Counted from the first letter of the stretch, positions 1 through 9,206 are shown. The stretch is DNA of 43,263 nucleotides from Verrucomicrobiales bacterium (GCA_016795505.1 JAEUHH010000027.1:1-43263), one strand, 5' to 3'. Notes: a model not told the origin generated them from the letters alone. Program-made: numbers and translations.

Positions 1-178
1 AGCTCTGACCTCCGAAATCGGTGCTTTGACCTCCGAAATCGGAGCTTTGACCTCCGAAATCGGAGCTTTGACCTCCGAAATCGGAGCTCTGACCTCCGAA
101 ATCGGAGCTCTGACCTCCGAAATCGGAGCTCTGACCTCCGAACTTGGAGCTCTGACCTCCGAACTTGGAGCTCTGAAC
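1..178. repeat. 21-bp tandem array, 8 full copies plus a partial
   Basis: Eight consecutive 21-bp units fill positions 1-168 and a ninth begins at 169. Each carries the core GACCTCCGAAATCGG; the last two full units carry GACCTCCGAACTTGG instead. In the standard unit CTCCGA and TCGGAG form an inverted repeat around AA. In the variant the outer CTCC/GGAG pairing is kept. The array continues off the left edge. It is open in one plus frame as a 7-residue TSEIGAL-type repeat, but nothing suggests that peptide is made. Confidence 0.9.
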
Positions 179-184
179 CCCAAT

Positions 185-236
185 AATGAGCCCCTGGGCC
201 CCACGAAGGGGCTCCAGGGCTTCGTTTTTGGGGAAT
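185..236 (+). terminator. Probable intrinsic terminator
   Basis: AGCCCCTGGGCCCC pairs with GGGGCTCCAGGGCTT across the loop ACGAA, and the stem is followed by CGTTTTTG. This is the form of a factor-independent terminator for transcription running rightwards from off the left edge. No gene upstream of it is visible in the window. Confidence 0.55.
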
Positions 237-261
237 TGGCTGTTTTCGGATGGCCCTGCCA

Positions 262-570
262 TCACGCTTCCGACGTCTTGGGTTTCAGCGGCACCCGTTT
301 GAACCGGGTGCCCACTTGGGCGCGCAACTCATCCAGGCCGTCGCCGACCCCGATCGCCTTGAGGACAACTTAGGTCTCCAGGCAATAGACCATCACGTCG
401 GTGGCCAGGGCCATTTCGGAGTCGTCGGTCTTTTCGCACACGGGCTGGAGGCGATGCAGGCGGACCCGCAGCGAATCGGGGGAGGTGAGATCGGTCTCCA
501 CCGCGCGGGGCGGGCAGACGGTGATCCGCGATCTGTCAGCAACAATCGGTTGATTCGTCCCACAGGACGC
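262..570 (-). pseudogene. Broken reading frame, remnant of an unidentified gene
   Basis: Read on the minus strand, one frame runs from 570 to a TGA at 264-262 with a single in-frame TAA at 372-370. Both halves look protein-like, with mixed hydrophobic and charged residues: the first ends in ALATDVMVYCLET, the second begins VVLKAIGVGDGLDELR. There is no ATG start at the upstream end. This could be a decayed gene, or the 3' end of a gene stopping at 370 with chance coding beyond it. I could not assign a family. Confidence 0.35.
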
Positions 571-607
571 TCAACTGTCCCCACCCGTTTCAAAACTCCC
601 GTATCTC

Positions 608-1540
608 ATGGAAAACGTCATCATCATCGGCACCGGCTGCGCCGGCTGGACAGCGGCGATCTACACCGCCCGCGCCAACCTGCGACCGCTCGTCATCTCC
701 GGCACCCAGCCGGGTGGTCAGCTCACCACGACCACGGAGGTGGAAAATTTCCCCGGCTTTCCCGAGGGGGTGATGGGGCCGGATCTGATGATGCGCATGC
801 AGCAGCAGGCGGAGAAGTTCGGCACCCGGGTGGAATACGCCCAGATCGATGCGGTGGAAAAACAGGCGGACGGCTCATTCGTCCTCAAGTCCTCCGGGAC
901 GGACTACCGCGCCCGGGCGGTGATCGTGGCCACCGGGGCGAGCCCGCGCCATCTGGGGCTGCCGAACGAGTCGAGCCTCATCGGCCGCGGTCTCACGTCC
1001 TGCGCGACGTGCGACGGGGCTTTTTACCGCGATGTGCCGGTGGCGGTGATCGGTGGGGGGGACTCGGCCTGCGAGGAGGCGAATTTCCTGACCCGGTTCG
1101 CGTCGAAGGTGTACCTCATTCACCGTCGCGACGAACTGCGCGCGTCGAAGATCATGGCCGACCGGGTGTTGGCGAATCCCAAGATCGAGCCGGTCTGGGA
1201 CAGTGTCGTGACGGCCTACCTGACCAACGAAAAGGGGGAGATGCGTGCCGCGGCGGTGAAAAACCTGAAAACGGGCGCGGAGAGCGAGCTGGCGCTGGAT
1301 TGCGTCTTCGTCGCCATCGGTCATGTGCCGAACACGGCGTTTCTGGCCGGCACGGGGATCGATCTCGATGAGTCGGGCTACATCGTTCTCAAAAAGGGCG
1401 GTCAGACCAACATCGAGGGTCTGTTCGCGGCGGGCGATGTGGCCGATCACGTCTATCGTCAGGCCATCACGGCGGCGGGCAATGGCTGCCAGGCGGCGCT
1501 GGATGCGGAGCGGTATCTCGCCGATCTCGGGGTGGAGTGA
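608..1540 (+). CDS. trxB: Thioredoxin-disulfide reductase
   Basis: A cytoplasmic FAD flavoenzyme that passes electrons from NADPH to thioredoxin. The 310-residue length matches the low-molecular-weight family. The N-terminal FAD-binding loop is GTGCAG (residues 8-13), with Cys where Pro is usual. The redox-active pair is the CATC motif at 132-135, followed by DGAFYRD. The NADPH-binding loop GGGDSA begins near 149, and a C-terminal FAD-contacting GDVAD segment is present. ATG at 608 puts the FAD motif at the usual distance from the N terminus; no Shine-Dalgarno sequence precedes it. The gene stands alone and ends 12 bases before the convergent ATPase gene. Confidence 0.97.
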   Translation: MENVIIIGTGCAGWTAAIYTARANLRPLVISGTQPGGQLTTTTEVENFPGFPEGVMGPDLMMRMQQQAEKFGTRVEYAQIDAVEKQADGSFVLKSSGTDYRARAVIVATGASPRHLGLPNESSLIGRGLTSCATCDGAFYRDVPVAVIGGGDSACEEANFLTRFASKVYLIHRRDELRASKIMADRVLANPKIEPVWDSVVTAYLTNEKGEMRAAAVKNLKTGAESELALDCVFVAIGHVPNTAFLAGTGIDLDESGYIVLKKGGQTNIEGLFAAGDVADHVYRQAITAAGNGCQAALDAERYLADLGVE

Positions 1541-1552
1541 GCCGGGGTGGTC

Positions 1553-3811
1553 TCAGCCGGCGGTGCCGGCTTCCTTGAGCGGCTGGCCGAGCCGTCGCCA
1601 AAAGGGATCGAGCCGCTTGGCGACGAGCCGGGTGGCGCGCTCGCCCTGGCCGCTTTGGAAGGCTTCGGCGAGGAAGGTCTCGGAGGCGTAGAGGAGATTC
1701 AGGTCCCGGTCGGTCATTTCGATGATGTCGATGAGCCGGGCGGCGGCATCGGGGTCGGAGCCGATGGCCTGGAGGGACTGGGCGCTGACCGGTGCGGCGC
1801 GATGGGCGAACATCACGACTTTACCCGGGGCGGCGCCTTTGGCGATGCGGTCGGTGAGGGTGCTCCAAAAGGAAAAATGCTCGGCCGCCTCGAAGCCGAT
1901 GCGGATGGCCGAGCCTTTCACGGACCACAACAGGCAGGGCCGGTCGTCGATCATCTCGACGGTCTGTCCGACGGCGGAAAACTGGCGTCCGACCGCACGG
2001 ATGAGCTGCTCGAGCCGGCGCGGCTGCCACTCGGGCGAGCGGCCGGCGTTCTGGGCGACGGTGCTGGCTTCGATCTCGCGGAGGCGTCGCTCCAAGTCGC
2101 TGGATTCGCGGCTGGCAGGTGTGGCGGGAGCCGCAGAGGCGGTGACGGGGCGCGGGGGCTCGGACGGGGCGGGGGTTTCGCTGACGGCTTTGGCTCCGGA
2201 GCCGCGAATCTCGGCGATGATGGCTTCGATATTGGTCAGGCCGCGGGTGGGATCGATCCCGGCGGCCCGGGCGGCCAGCGATGGATCGTCGACGCGGGCA
2301 CCGGCGCGCGGGGCGGGCGGAGTGGGCTGCGCAGGCGGCGGCGGAGCCGGCGTGGTGGCGGCAGGGGGAGGCGGCGCAGTCGGTGCAGGAGGCGTGACTG
2401 GCGTGGAGCGCGGGGTGGCAGGGCGCGGCGGCTCATCGGCGGCGCTGAAGACATTGCCGGTCGTCGGCCGGGGTGGCAGCGGCCGAGCGGGAGCGGGATT
2501 GTGGAAAAAGGAGCTGACTGAGTCCAGCGGGTGGGCCTTTGGTGCGGCGGGCGCAGCGGGGCGGCCGAGTGGCGGGGTGGCCATCGGCGTCGCAGGACGG
2601 GACGGAGCCGACGGACGCGAGGCGCCGCGGGTGAGGGGATCGTGATCCCACGCGCGGGCCGCCCGGCGCAGTACTTCGCGGGGATAGAGCGCGTCGTGGC
2701 CGGTTGATTCGAGGCAGGAGTCGCGGTGATGGCTCAGCCAGGCATCGCTGTCGGCGGCGGACCAGCCGGCGGCGTGGAGGCGGGCCGTGAGCAGGGACTC
2801 GGCATCGTTCGGGGACATCTCGCGCAGGGCGGTGGCCTCGCCGGTGAGGCGATCCACCCAGGCGCTGGGGATTTTCCCTTCGAACAGGGAGGCCCACAGG
2901 TCTTCATTCAAACACAGCAGGGTGACGCTACGCGGCACGGTGAAGCGCAGTTCGGTCAGGATCTCCGCGATCCGCATGCCGGCGGTGTCGGATCCGAAAA
3001 AGCCGTCGAGGTGATCGGCGATGAAGGCCACCGGGCGGCAGTCCGAGGCGATGCGCAGAAATTGGGTGAGCCGGTCGCGGGCTCCGGCCGGGCTGAGGGT
3101 GCGGAATTGCTCGAACGCCGTCGATTTCGGGCGCACGGCGTCCTGGAAAAAGCGGTTCCAGAAGACGATGTCGTCGAATTCCAGCCCCCAGCGGGCGCCG
3201 AGCGGGGCGGCGACGGCGTCCATGATCTCCGGGGAGCGCTTCGTGAGCCAGGAGACCATGCGGTTGCCCGACTTCGGGTCGAAGACGTCGCGGAACTGCA
3301 CCCGGAGGGCGATCTCGGTCTCGGGCAGCTCTTTCTCGTCCACGAGGCCGCGCTCGAGGGCGTGTCGGACACTCTGGGATTGGAAATACCGGGCCGTTTC
3401 CTCAAACAGCGAGCACCCCGGATGCTGCGGGCAGCGCGCGGTCCGATACTGATTGGAGATCGAAGCCAGCATCGAGTCCCAGCCGACCGGGCGGGAGGGA
3501 TCGAACGGCAGGGCGACGGGGGCGATGAGGTTTTCCGTCACCGCGCGGACACGGCCGATGAGGTGGCTTTTCCCGTAGCCGGCCCGCGGGGCGGCCAGCA
3601 GGAGGGTGCGGCCCGAGCCTCCCCAGGGCGAGGTTGCCGGCCCGCGCTCGCTGAGCAGGCTCTCGAAGGCTTTCAGGCAGCGGCTCAGCGCGTCGGCATG
3701 GATCTCCATGATGCCGGGCAACGGGGTGATGCCCGACGCGAACACGTCGTCGCGGAAGGGATTCGGCGAGGCTTTTTCGGCGCCTTCAAATATCGAATCG
3801 AGATTGCGCAT
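1553..3811 (-). CDS. ATPase-like protein with proline-rich linker, function unknown
   Basis: 752 residues. The N-terminal part looks like a P-loop NTPase: APRAGYGKS at 74-82 is a Walker A motif with Ala in place of the first Gly, and VAFIADHLDGFF (261-272) fits Walker B. Residues of about 395-560 form a long Pro/Ala linker, and a C-terminal globular part follows to 752. No signal peptide or membrane segment is seen, so it is probably cytoplasmic. It is convergent with trxB and divergent from the gene at 4118, with an AT-rich promoter region between. The degenerate first Gly leaves ATP hydrolysis uncertain. I do not recognise a characterised family and assign no role. Confidence 0.75.
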   Translation of the reverse strand: MRNLDSIFEGAEKASPNPFRDDVFASGITPLPGIMEIHADALSRCLKAFESLLSERGPATSPWGGSGRTLLLAAPRAGYGKSHLIGRVRAVTENLIAPVALPFDPSRPVGWDSMLASISNQYRTARCPQHPGCSLFEETARYFQSQSVRHALERGLVDEKELPETEIALRVQFRDVFDPKSGNRMVSWLTKRSPEIMDAVAAPLGARWGLEFDDIVFWNRFFQDAVRPKSTAFEQFRTLSPAGARDRLTQFLRIASDCRPVAFIADHLDGFFGSDTAGMRIAEILTELRFTVPRSVTLLCLNEDLWASLFEGKIPSAWVDRLTGEATALREMSPNDAESLLTARLHAAGWSAADSDAWLSHHRDSCLESTGHDALYPREVLRRAARAWDHDPLTRGASRPSAPSRPATPMATPPLGRPAAPAAPKAHPLDSVSSFFHNPAPARPLPPRPTTGNVFSAADEPPRPATPRSTPVTPPAPTAPPPPAATTPAPPPPAQPTPPAPRAGARVDDPSLAARAAGIDPTRGLTNIEAIIAEIRGSGAKAVSETPAPSEPPRPVTASAAPATPASRESSDLERRLREIEASTVAQNAGRSPEWQPRRLEQLIRAVGRQFSAVGQTVEMIDDRPCLLWSVKGSAIRIGFEAAEHFSFWSTLTDRIAKGAAPGKVVMFAHRAAPVSAQSLQAIGSDPDAAARLIDIIEMTDRDLNLLYASETFLAEAFQSGQGERATRLVAKRLDPFWRRLGQPLKEAGTAG

Positions 3812-4117
3812 GGATCAGACAGGAGCGGGGATGGCGGTATTCCACCACAAGAGAATCAGTTTTGCAAACTTTTTATACTTTTGATAAGTTTACTACTTTA
3901 CGGAATTGTGTCAGTTAGTTAATTTATGGAAAATTCATTGATTCCCGTTCTTATAGCGGGTCGCGAGCCACCTGCAAGCAATTCGAGGGCAAAAGCGGGA
4001 AATCTTTCATTCAGGACGGGCGAGTCCTCCGACTTTCCCGAAAATATTTCGCATCGAAAAGACAAAATCGCGGCAGAGAGGCGCTTTCCCCGATGAACGC
4101 AAGCCGAACCCGCTGTC
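3812..4117. promoter_or_regulatory. AT-rich divergent intergenic region
   Basis: This gap separates the start codons of two divergent genes. Positions 3858-3930 are strikingly AT-rich for this genome, with runs such as CTTTTTATACTTTTGATAAG, so promoters in both directions are likely. On the minus strand CTGACA and TAAACT lie 16 bases apart and could be a weak -35/-10 pair. A fragment GATCAGACAGG just upstream of the ATPase start resembles half of the dispersed 22-bp repeat but has no partner. No convincing gene was found. Confidence 0.45.
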
Positions 4118-4684
4118 ATGAACGTCCCGGACTCCTCCCACGACGATTTGCCCCCGGATCTCGCCGATCTCGAGTCCCGACTCTCGGGCTTGGTGCCGAC
4201 CCCGCCGGCGGCTCATGCCGGGCGGCGGTTGGGACGCCGGCTCGATGAGATGGCGGCGCAGCGCCGGGAGTCTCGGCAGATGTGGTGGCGGTTCGCCCCG
4301 GTGGCTGCGGCGGCCTGTCTGACGCTGGCGGGTCTGGCCACGCTGCGGCATCACCTCGGTACGCCGGCGGCGACGGGCGCGGTGGCGGAAGCCGTTGCCG
4401 ACGAGCCGACTGCGACCGGGCCTGTGGAAGCGCCTGCGTTTGTCTCGCCGCCGCCGATTCAGACCGGCATTCCGGCCGATCACTTCGTGCCGGTGTCCTC
4501 GCAGGAGATCCTCCGCGAGACCACTCCGGGCGGGGTGATCGAACTTTCCGACCGCCTCCGAGCCCGCGAGGTGCGGGTCGAGTACGACCGGGCCTGGCAT
4601 TGGCACGACCCAGCCACCCAGACCAATGTCCGCGTCTTCACGCCGCGCGAGGAGGTGATTCTCGTTCCCATCGAAACTGACTGA
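4118..4684 (+). CDS. Single-pass membrane protein, hypothetical
   Basis: 188 residues. A charged cytoplasmic-looking N-terminal segment (1-56) precedes one hydrophobic helix at about 57-76, followed by a C-terminal part of roughly 110 residues. This is the topology of small anti-sigma-type regulators, but no sigma factor gene is adjacent and no zinc-binding HxxxCxxC motif is present, so that remains a guess. It ends 28 bases before the PDZ protein gene and is probably co-transcribed with it. ATG at 4118 is the first plausible start. Confidence 0.75.
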   Translation: MNVPDSSHDDLPPDLADLESRLSGLVPTPPAAHAGRRLGRRLDEMAAQRRESRQMWWRFAPVAAAACLTLAGLATLRHHLGTPAATGAVAEAVADEPTATGPVEAPAFVSPPPIQTGIPADHFVPVSSQEILRETTPGGVIELSDRLRAREVRVEYDRAWHWHDPATQTNVRVFTPREEVILVPIETD

Positions 4685-4712
4685 ACCGAAACCCTGCCCC
4701 TGTTCCGCAACC

Positions 4713-5915
4713 ATGAACCCCGTCCGCCTCTTGTCCGGCCTGTTGATGGCCGTCACGCTGCCCCTCGCCGGGCAGGCCCAGGAAAAATCGCCCCAACCCG
4801 GCTCGGCACCGGATGCCCCGGACCGCCGTGAGCCGCGTCCCACCTTCCAGCCTCCCGGAGGCCGGTCCGAGCGGCAGCCGACGCTGATCAAAGTCGCCTG
4901 GCTCGGCGTCGCCACCGCGCCGGTCGATCCCGCGGTGCGGCGTCACCTCGATCTGCCGGAGGGCTTTGGCATCACGGTTGATTACGTGGCGGAGGACAGC
5001 CCCGCGGCTGCCGCCGGCGTGCAGGAGCACGACATCCTCGTCAGGCTGGACGATCAGCGGCTGACGACTCCGGAGCACCTCGCGGTATTGGTCCGCGCGC
5101 AGAAAAAGGGCGACCGGGTGAAAATCGCCTTCCTGCGCAAAGGGACGGAGCAGACCGTCGAGATCGTGCTGGGCGAGACCGAGGTGCCCGAGCAGCCCGA
5201 GTGGCCGCGGGCTTTCGGCTTTCAGGTGCAGCCCGTGCCGGGTCAGGATCACCAGTGGCAGTTTCAGGGCCAGTTCCCCCTGCCAGCCCTGCCTTCCGGC
5301 GAGAAAGCCGAGGACTGGCAGCGGGCGATGCGGGACTATCAGGACCGGCTGAAGGAATGGATCGAAAAAAATCACCCCAAGCATTTCGCCCCTGACCAAC
5401 GACCTGGTCGCGAGGGCGAGCCCGGCGACAAGCCCCGGGGTCGCGACAATCCGCCGCCTCCGCCCGGCGCCGAGCCGGCCGCGCAGCATCCCGCACTGCC
5501 GCTGCCGGGTCCCGGCAGTGAGAAAAAGCCGTCCGGCGACAAGCCGCCGCAGGTTTCGGTGCGTCCCGGCTTTCCCATTCAGGTTTTCAGCGGTTCCGGG
5601 ATGATCCGGATCGACAACCAGCAGGGAGAGGTGACCATCCAGGTTCAGGATGGCAGGCACACCATCAAGATCGTCGATGCCGACGGCGGTGTGATTTACG
5701 AAGGCGACTACGATCCGGAAAAAGGTGCCGAGGCGCTGCCGGAAAAGGCCCGCGATCAGCTCAAAAAGATGAAACTCGACGATCTGAAGGTGCTCGGCCT
5801 GCCTCAGCCCGGTTCCGGCGAAGCCGGCCCCAAGACGGAGATCAAGATCGAGATCGAGTCCGGCCAGACGCCTGCCGCCTCCGGGAAGGAAGCCGGCAAA
5901 GGCGACCTGCTGTGA
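4713..5915 (+). CDS. Secreted PDZ-domain protein
   Basis: 400 residues. A signal peptide is visible at 1-23 (hydrophobic core LLSGLLMAVTLPLAG, likely cleavage after QAQ). A PDZ domain covers about 60-155: WLGVATAP is its carboxylate-binding region and SPAAAAGVQEHDILVRLD its signature turn and strand. The remainder is Pro/Gly-rich with a second small folded part near 285-345. No protease domain is present, so it is a peptide-binding or scaffold protein of the envelope rather than a DegP-type protease. It lies directly downstream of the membrane protein gene, suggesting that the two work together. Confidence 0.85.
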   Translation: MNPVRLLSGLLMAVTLPLAGQAQEKSPQPGSAPDAPDRREPRPTFQPPGGRSERQPTLIKVAWLGVATAPVDPAVRRHLDLPEGFGITVDYVAEDSPAAAAGVQEHDILVRLDDQRLTTPEHLAVLVRAQKKGDRVKIAFLRKGTEQTVEIVLGETEVPEQPEWPRAFGFQVQPVPGQDHQWQFQGQFPLPALPSGEKAEDWQRAMRDYQDRLKEWIEKNHPKHFAPDQRPGREGEPGDKPRGRDNPPPPPGAEPAAQHPALPLPGPGSEKKPSGDKPPQVSVRPGFPIQVFSGSGMIRIDNQQGEVTIQVQDGRHTIKIVDADGGVIYEGDYDPEKGAEALPEKARDQLKKMKLDDLKVLGLPQPGSGEAGPKTEIKIEIESGQTPAASGKEAGKGDLL

Positions 5916-5951
5916 CGGCACAACAGGCGGGCGACCGGTGAGGCGTCCTCA

Positions 5952-5980
5952 CGGCGGCCGCGAAAAAGGCCCGGCCGCCG
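5952..5980. terminator. Hairpin between convergent genes
   Basis: CGGCGGCCG and CGGCCGCCG form a perfect 9-bp stem around an 11-base loop. It sits between the 3' ends of the PDZ gene (plus) and the ROK gene (minus), where a bidirectional terminator is expected. There is no long T run on either side. Confidence 0.45.
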
Positions 5981-5985
5981 CAGCC

Positions 5986-7032
5986 TCACTTCCCCGTCAG
6001 CGCACGCCGCGCCCACGCCGCCGCGCCCTTCACGCCCGCGTCGTCGGCGAGTTGGGCCGGGACCAGCTTGAAGGTGTTGCGGTACGGGCCGAGCAGCCGC
6101 GCGTTGGCGGAGGCTTTCACCGTTTCGAGATAGAGCTTCGGCATCGCCGAGACCAAGCCGCCGCCCAGCACGATCACATCGGGCGCGAGCAGGTGGACCA
6201 CCGTGGCAACGCCGGCGCCGAGCAGCACCGCGGCCTTGCGGACGATCTCCTCGATGGCTGTGTCGCCCGCCGCGATGGCCGCAGCCAGTTTGCCGCTGGT
6301 GATGGCCGAGATGTCGGTGCCGCATTCTTTGAGCAGATGGGGCGCCTGGCCCCGGTAGGCGGCCTGGGCGGCTTCGGCCGCGATGGCGAGCCGGCTGGCG
6401 GCGATTTCCAGCGTCGGACCGCCGTTGCCGCTCGTTTCCGGGTTCAGCGGGATGTGGCCGATCTCCATGCAGCTCAGGTTGGCGCCCTGGAGCAGGCGGC
6501 CTCCGATCACCGCGCCACCGCCGATCCCGGTGCCCGGGAAAATGCCGACCGCACACTTCGCACCGCGCGCCGCGCCGAATTCGTACTCGGCAAACACGCC
6601 CGAATCCACATCGTTGCAGATCGCCACCGGTGACCCGATCGCCTTTTTCAGCGAGGCGGCCACCGGGGCGTTTTTCCAGCCGAGATTCGGCGCCTCGACG
6701 ATGACGCCCTTGTCGGCATTCACCGGCCCTGGACAGCCGACGCCGATGCCGAGCACCCGCGACTTGTCCACGCCGGCTGCCTCCAGCGCGGCCGTGACCG
6801 TGTCAGCCATGCGGGCGAGACCCTTTGCCATGCCGCGATGGCCCTCGGTCTTCTTCTTGGCCACGCCAAGTTCCTTGAAATTTTCATCGAACACCTTGGC
6901 CAGCATCTTCGTGCCACCCAGGTCGAGGCCCACCCACACGCCGCCGGCGGCTTTGGCCGGCTTGGCGTTGGACGGGGCTTTGGCCTTCGTCTTTTTCGAG
7001 GCCGGTTTCGGATTCGGTTTCGCGGTGCTCAT
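5986..7032 (-). CDS. ROK-family sugar kinase-like protein
   Basis: 348 residues. ROK proteins are glucokinases, N-acetylsugar kinases or sugar-responsive repressors. The phosphate-binding loop GLDLGGTK lies at 35-42, followed further on by GVGCPGPVN and GTGIGGG. No DNA-binding domain is present, so a kinase role is favoured. Two oddities: a 30-residue Lys/Ala/Pro-rich N-terminal tail, and no cysteines where the ROK zinc motif (CxCGxxGCxE after EIGH) is expected; here EIGHIPLNPETSGNGG follows. The ATG at 7032-7030 overlaps the TGA of dxr as ATGA, so it is translationally coupled at the end of the cdsA-dxr operon. This start was chosen for that overlap although the frame stays open upstream. 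Confidence 0.88.
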   Translation of the reverse strand: MSTAKPNPKPASKKTKAKAPSNAKPAKAAGGVWVGLDLGGTKMLAKVFDENFKELGVAKKKTEGHRGMAKGLARMADTVTAALEAAGVDKSRVLGIGVGCPGPVNADKGVIVEAPNLGWKNAPVAASLKKAIGSPVAICNDVDSGVFAEYEFGAARGAKCAVGIFPGTGIGGGAVIGGRLLQGANLSCMEIGHIPLNPETSGNGGPTLEIAASRLAIAAEAAQAAYRGQAPHLLKECGTDISAITSGKLAAAIAAGDTAIEEIVRKAAVLLGAGVATVVHLLAPDVIVLGGGLVSAMPKLYLETVKASANARLLGPYRNTFKLVPAQLADDAGVKGAAAWARRALTGK

Positions 7033-8195
7033 GTCAGTAGATGGGCGGCAAACCCGCGTGCCCACGCGTCCGCCGCCAGGATCTCCTCCAGGTTGGGATG
7101 GGCCGTCACGGAGTGGGCGGCCATCGTTCTCTCCACCGTTTCCCAAATCTCCGGAAAGCGAAGTGAATTTTCGAGAAATTTTGCCACCGCCACCTCGTTG
7201 GCCGCATTCAGCACCGCGGGGAGCGTGCCGCCGACCGTGCCGGCCTCCTTGGCCAGCCGCAGGGCCGGGAAATCGTCCCAGCGCGGCGCCTCGAACTCCA
7301 GCCGGCCCAGCGCCGCGAAATCGAGCGGCTTCAGGGTGTTCGCCACCCGCTCCGGCCACGTGACGGCGTATTGGATGGGAAAGCACATGTCCGTCACGCT
7401 CAGCTGGGCCAGCACGCTGCCGTCGATGAACTCCACCATGCTGTGAATGATGCTCTGGGGATGCACGATCACATCCACCCGGTCCATCCCGACATCGAAC
7501 AGCCAGCGCGCCTCGATCATCTCCAGCCCCTTGTTGAACAAGGTCGCGGAGTCGATGGTGATCTTCGGCCCCATGTCCCAGGTCGGGTGATTCAGGGCCT
7601 GCTCCACCGTGACGGAGGCCAGTTCCGCGGCCGGTTTCTTCCGGAATGGGCCGCCGGACGCCGTCAGGATCAGCCGCGAGACTTCGTCCGCACCCCGGCC
7701 CTCCAGACATTGGAAAATGGCGTTGTGCTCCGAGTCCACCGGCAGCACCCGGACCCCGCGGCGGCGCGCGGCGGTCATCACTGCCTCGCCGGCCATCACG
7801 AGGATCTCCTTGCTGGCCACCGCGATGTCCTTGCCGGCTTCGATCGCTGCCAGCGCCGGCTTCAGCCCCGCCGTGCCGACGATCGCGATCAGCACCATGT
7901 CCGCCTCGGGCAGCGTGGCCAGATCGACCAAGCCGGACTCGCCCGCATAGGCCGTGACCGAGCCCGGCAGGCTGGCGCGGAACGGACCGAACCGGGTCTC
8001 ATCGGCGAGGCAACACCGTTGGATCGAAAATTCCGCCACCTGCGCCGCCAGCTTGTCCGCGCTCCGGTGGGCGGCCAGGCCCACCACCTGCATCCGGTCG
8101 GGGATGTCGCGCGCCACCTTCAGCGCGCTCTCGCCGATCGAGCCGGTGGAGCCGAGGATGACGACACGTTTGGGTCTGTCGGGAGCGCCTGCCAT
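7029..8195 (-). CDS. dxr: 1-deoxy-D-xylulose 5-phosphate reductoisomerase
   Basis: Second enzyme of the MEP isoprenoid pathway; converts DXP to MEP using NADPH and a divalent metal. 388 residues, the normal length. The NADPH-binding loop is GSTGSIG near residue 15. The metal and substrate region contains VDSEHNAIFQCLEG, followed by TASGGPFR, NHPTWDMG, and the block with KITIDSATLFNKGLE and VHPQSIIHSMVE. The gene lies 13 bases downstream of cdsA and overlaps the ROK gene by 4 bases. The cdsA-dxr pairing is a common bacterial envelope-lipid gene order. Confidence 0.98.
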   Translation of the reverse strand: MAGAPDRPKRVVILGSTGSIGESALKVARDIPDRMQVVGLAAHRSADKLAAQVAEFSIQRCCLADETRFGPFRASLPGSVTAYAGESGLVDLATLPEADMVLIAIVGTAGLKPALAAIEAGKDIAVASKEILVMAGEAVMTAARRRGVRVLPVDSEHNAIFQCLEGRGADEVSRLILTASGGPFRKKPAAELASVTVEQALNHPTWDMGPKITIDSATLFNKGLEMIEARWLFDVGMDRVDVIVHPQSIIHSMVEFIDGSVLAQLSVTDMCFPIQYAVTWPERVANTLKPLDFAALGRLEFEAPRWDDFPALRLAKEAGTVGGTLPAVLNAANEVAVAKFLENSLRFPEIWETVERTMAAHSVTAHPNLEEILAADAWARGFAAHLLT

Positions 8196-8208
8196 TTCCG
8201 AGTAAAAA

Positions 8209-9123
8209 TCAGCCCAACACCACGATCAGGTAGAGATACAGCACCGGCCCCGTGAACAGGACCGAGTCGATCAGGTCCAGCACCCCGCCGATGCCCGGCA
8301 GACCGTGGCCGGAGTCCTTCACCGCGAGGCTGCGTTTCAGGATCGATTCGGCCAGGTCGCCCAGCACCGCCACCACCGCCAGCCCCACCGCCAGTACGCC
8401 GGCATGGACCGGGGTGATGAGCGGAATCTGGTCGCCGTAGAGCGCCAGACTCCCGAAACTCGCCACGCAGGCGCCGAAGATCGCCCCGCCGAAGCCCTGC
8501 CACGTCTTGCCCGGACTCACGTGCGGCACCATCTTGTGCTTTCCGATCAGCGAGCCGATCGCATACGCGCCCATGTCGGTGAATTTCGTCACCGCGATCA
8601 GATACAGGATGTAGAAATGGGCGCTGGGTGACCCGTCCGCGGCGGTGAGCGGCAGCTGGAGGATTTTCGCCACGAACCCCAGCAACAGCACGATGTAGGC
8701 AAAGCCGAAAACCGTCACCGCGATCTCATGCAACGTCTGCTGCCCCTCCAGCGGGCGCCAGATGCGCGCCAGCACGATGAGGATGAAGAGCACTGCCACC
8801 GCCGCGCCGTCGATGGGCCCCGGCCACGTCACCGGGCAGCCCAGCAGCGGGGCGAACTGCGCCGCCACATGGAACAGCGCGACCCCGTAGGCGATCCGGC
8901 GGAAGCGGCGCTGGCCCGCGTCGTGGAACAGCCGGAAATACTCCACCAAACCCAGCAGCGTGAGCGATCCCACGATGACGAGGAACATCCACGGCGACGC
9001 CACGATGAATGTCGCCGCCGTCAGCCCCCACAGCACCACCGTGCTGCCGAGCCGCCGCGCGAAGACCTGCCCTTTGGAGGGCTTCTTCGGCTCGGCCGGA
9101 GGGGACGGGGAGTCGGTGGACAT
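8209..9123 (-). CDS. cdsA: Phosphatidate cytidylyltransferase
   Basis: Integral membrane enzyme that makes CDP-diacylglycerol from phosphatidic acid and CTP, the branch point for phospholipid synthesis. About 304 residues from ATG 9123; an in-frame ATG 24 bases upstream is possible, but MSTDSPSPP is the more natural cytoplasmic start. Several hydrophobic helices run through the protein. The family signature near the C terminus reads SILKRSLAVKDSGHGLPGIG followed by GVLDLIDS, with the conserved Lys, Asp and Gly positions intact. It is the first gene of the cdsA-dxr-ROK run. uppS, often upstream of cdsA, is not here. Confidence 0.96.
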   Translation of the reverse strand: MSTDSPSPPAEPKKPSKGQVFARRLGSTVVLWGLTAATFIVASPWMFLVIVGSLTLLGLVEYFRLFHDAGQRRFRRIAYGVALFHVAAQFAPLLGCPVTWPGPIDGAAVAVLFILIVLARIWRPLEGQQTLHEIAVTVFGFAYIVLLLGFVAKILQLPLTAADGSPSAHFYILYLIAVTKFTDMGAYAIGSLIGKHKMVPHVSPGKTWQGFGGAIFGACVASFGSLALYGDQIPLITPVHAGVLAVGLAVVAVLGDLAESILKRSLAVKDSGHGLPGIGGVLDLIDSVLFTGPVLYLYLIVVLG

Positions 9124-9206
9124 GCAGGAGGGGCGTTGCGCGCCCAAGAAAACCCTCTGGCCGATCGGAACGCAATCTCAAAAGGCACAAACTCGATCGG
9201 TATCAA

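Noticed and set aside
3919-4119. 66-residue minus-strand frame in the divergent gap
   Set aside because: It overlaps the start of the plus-strand gene and an AT-rich promoter region, with no recognisable protein features.
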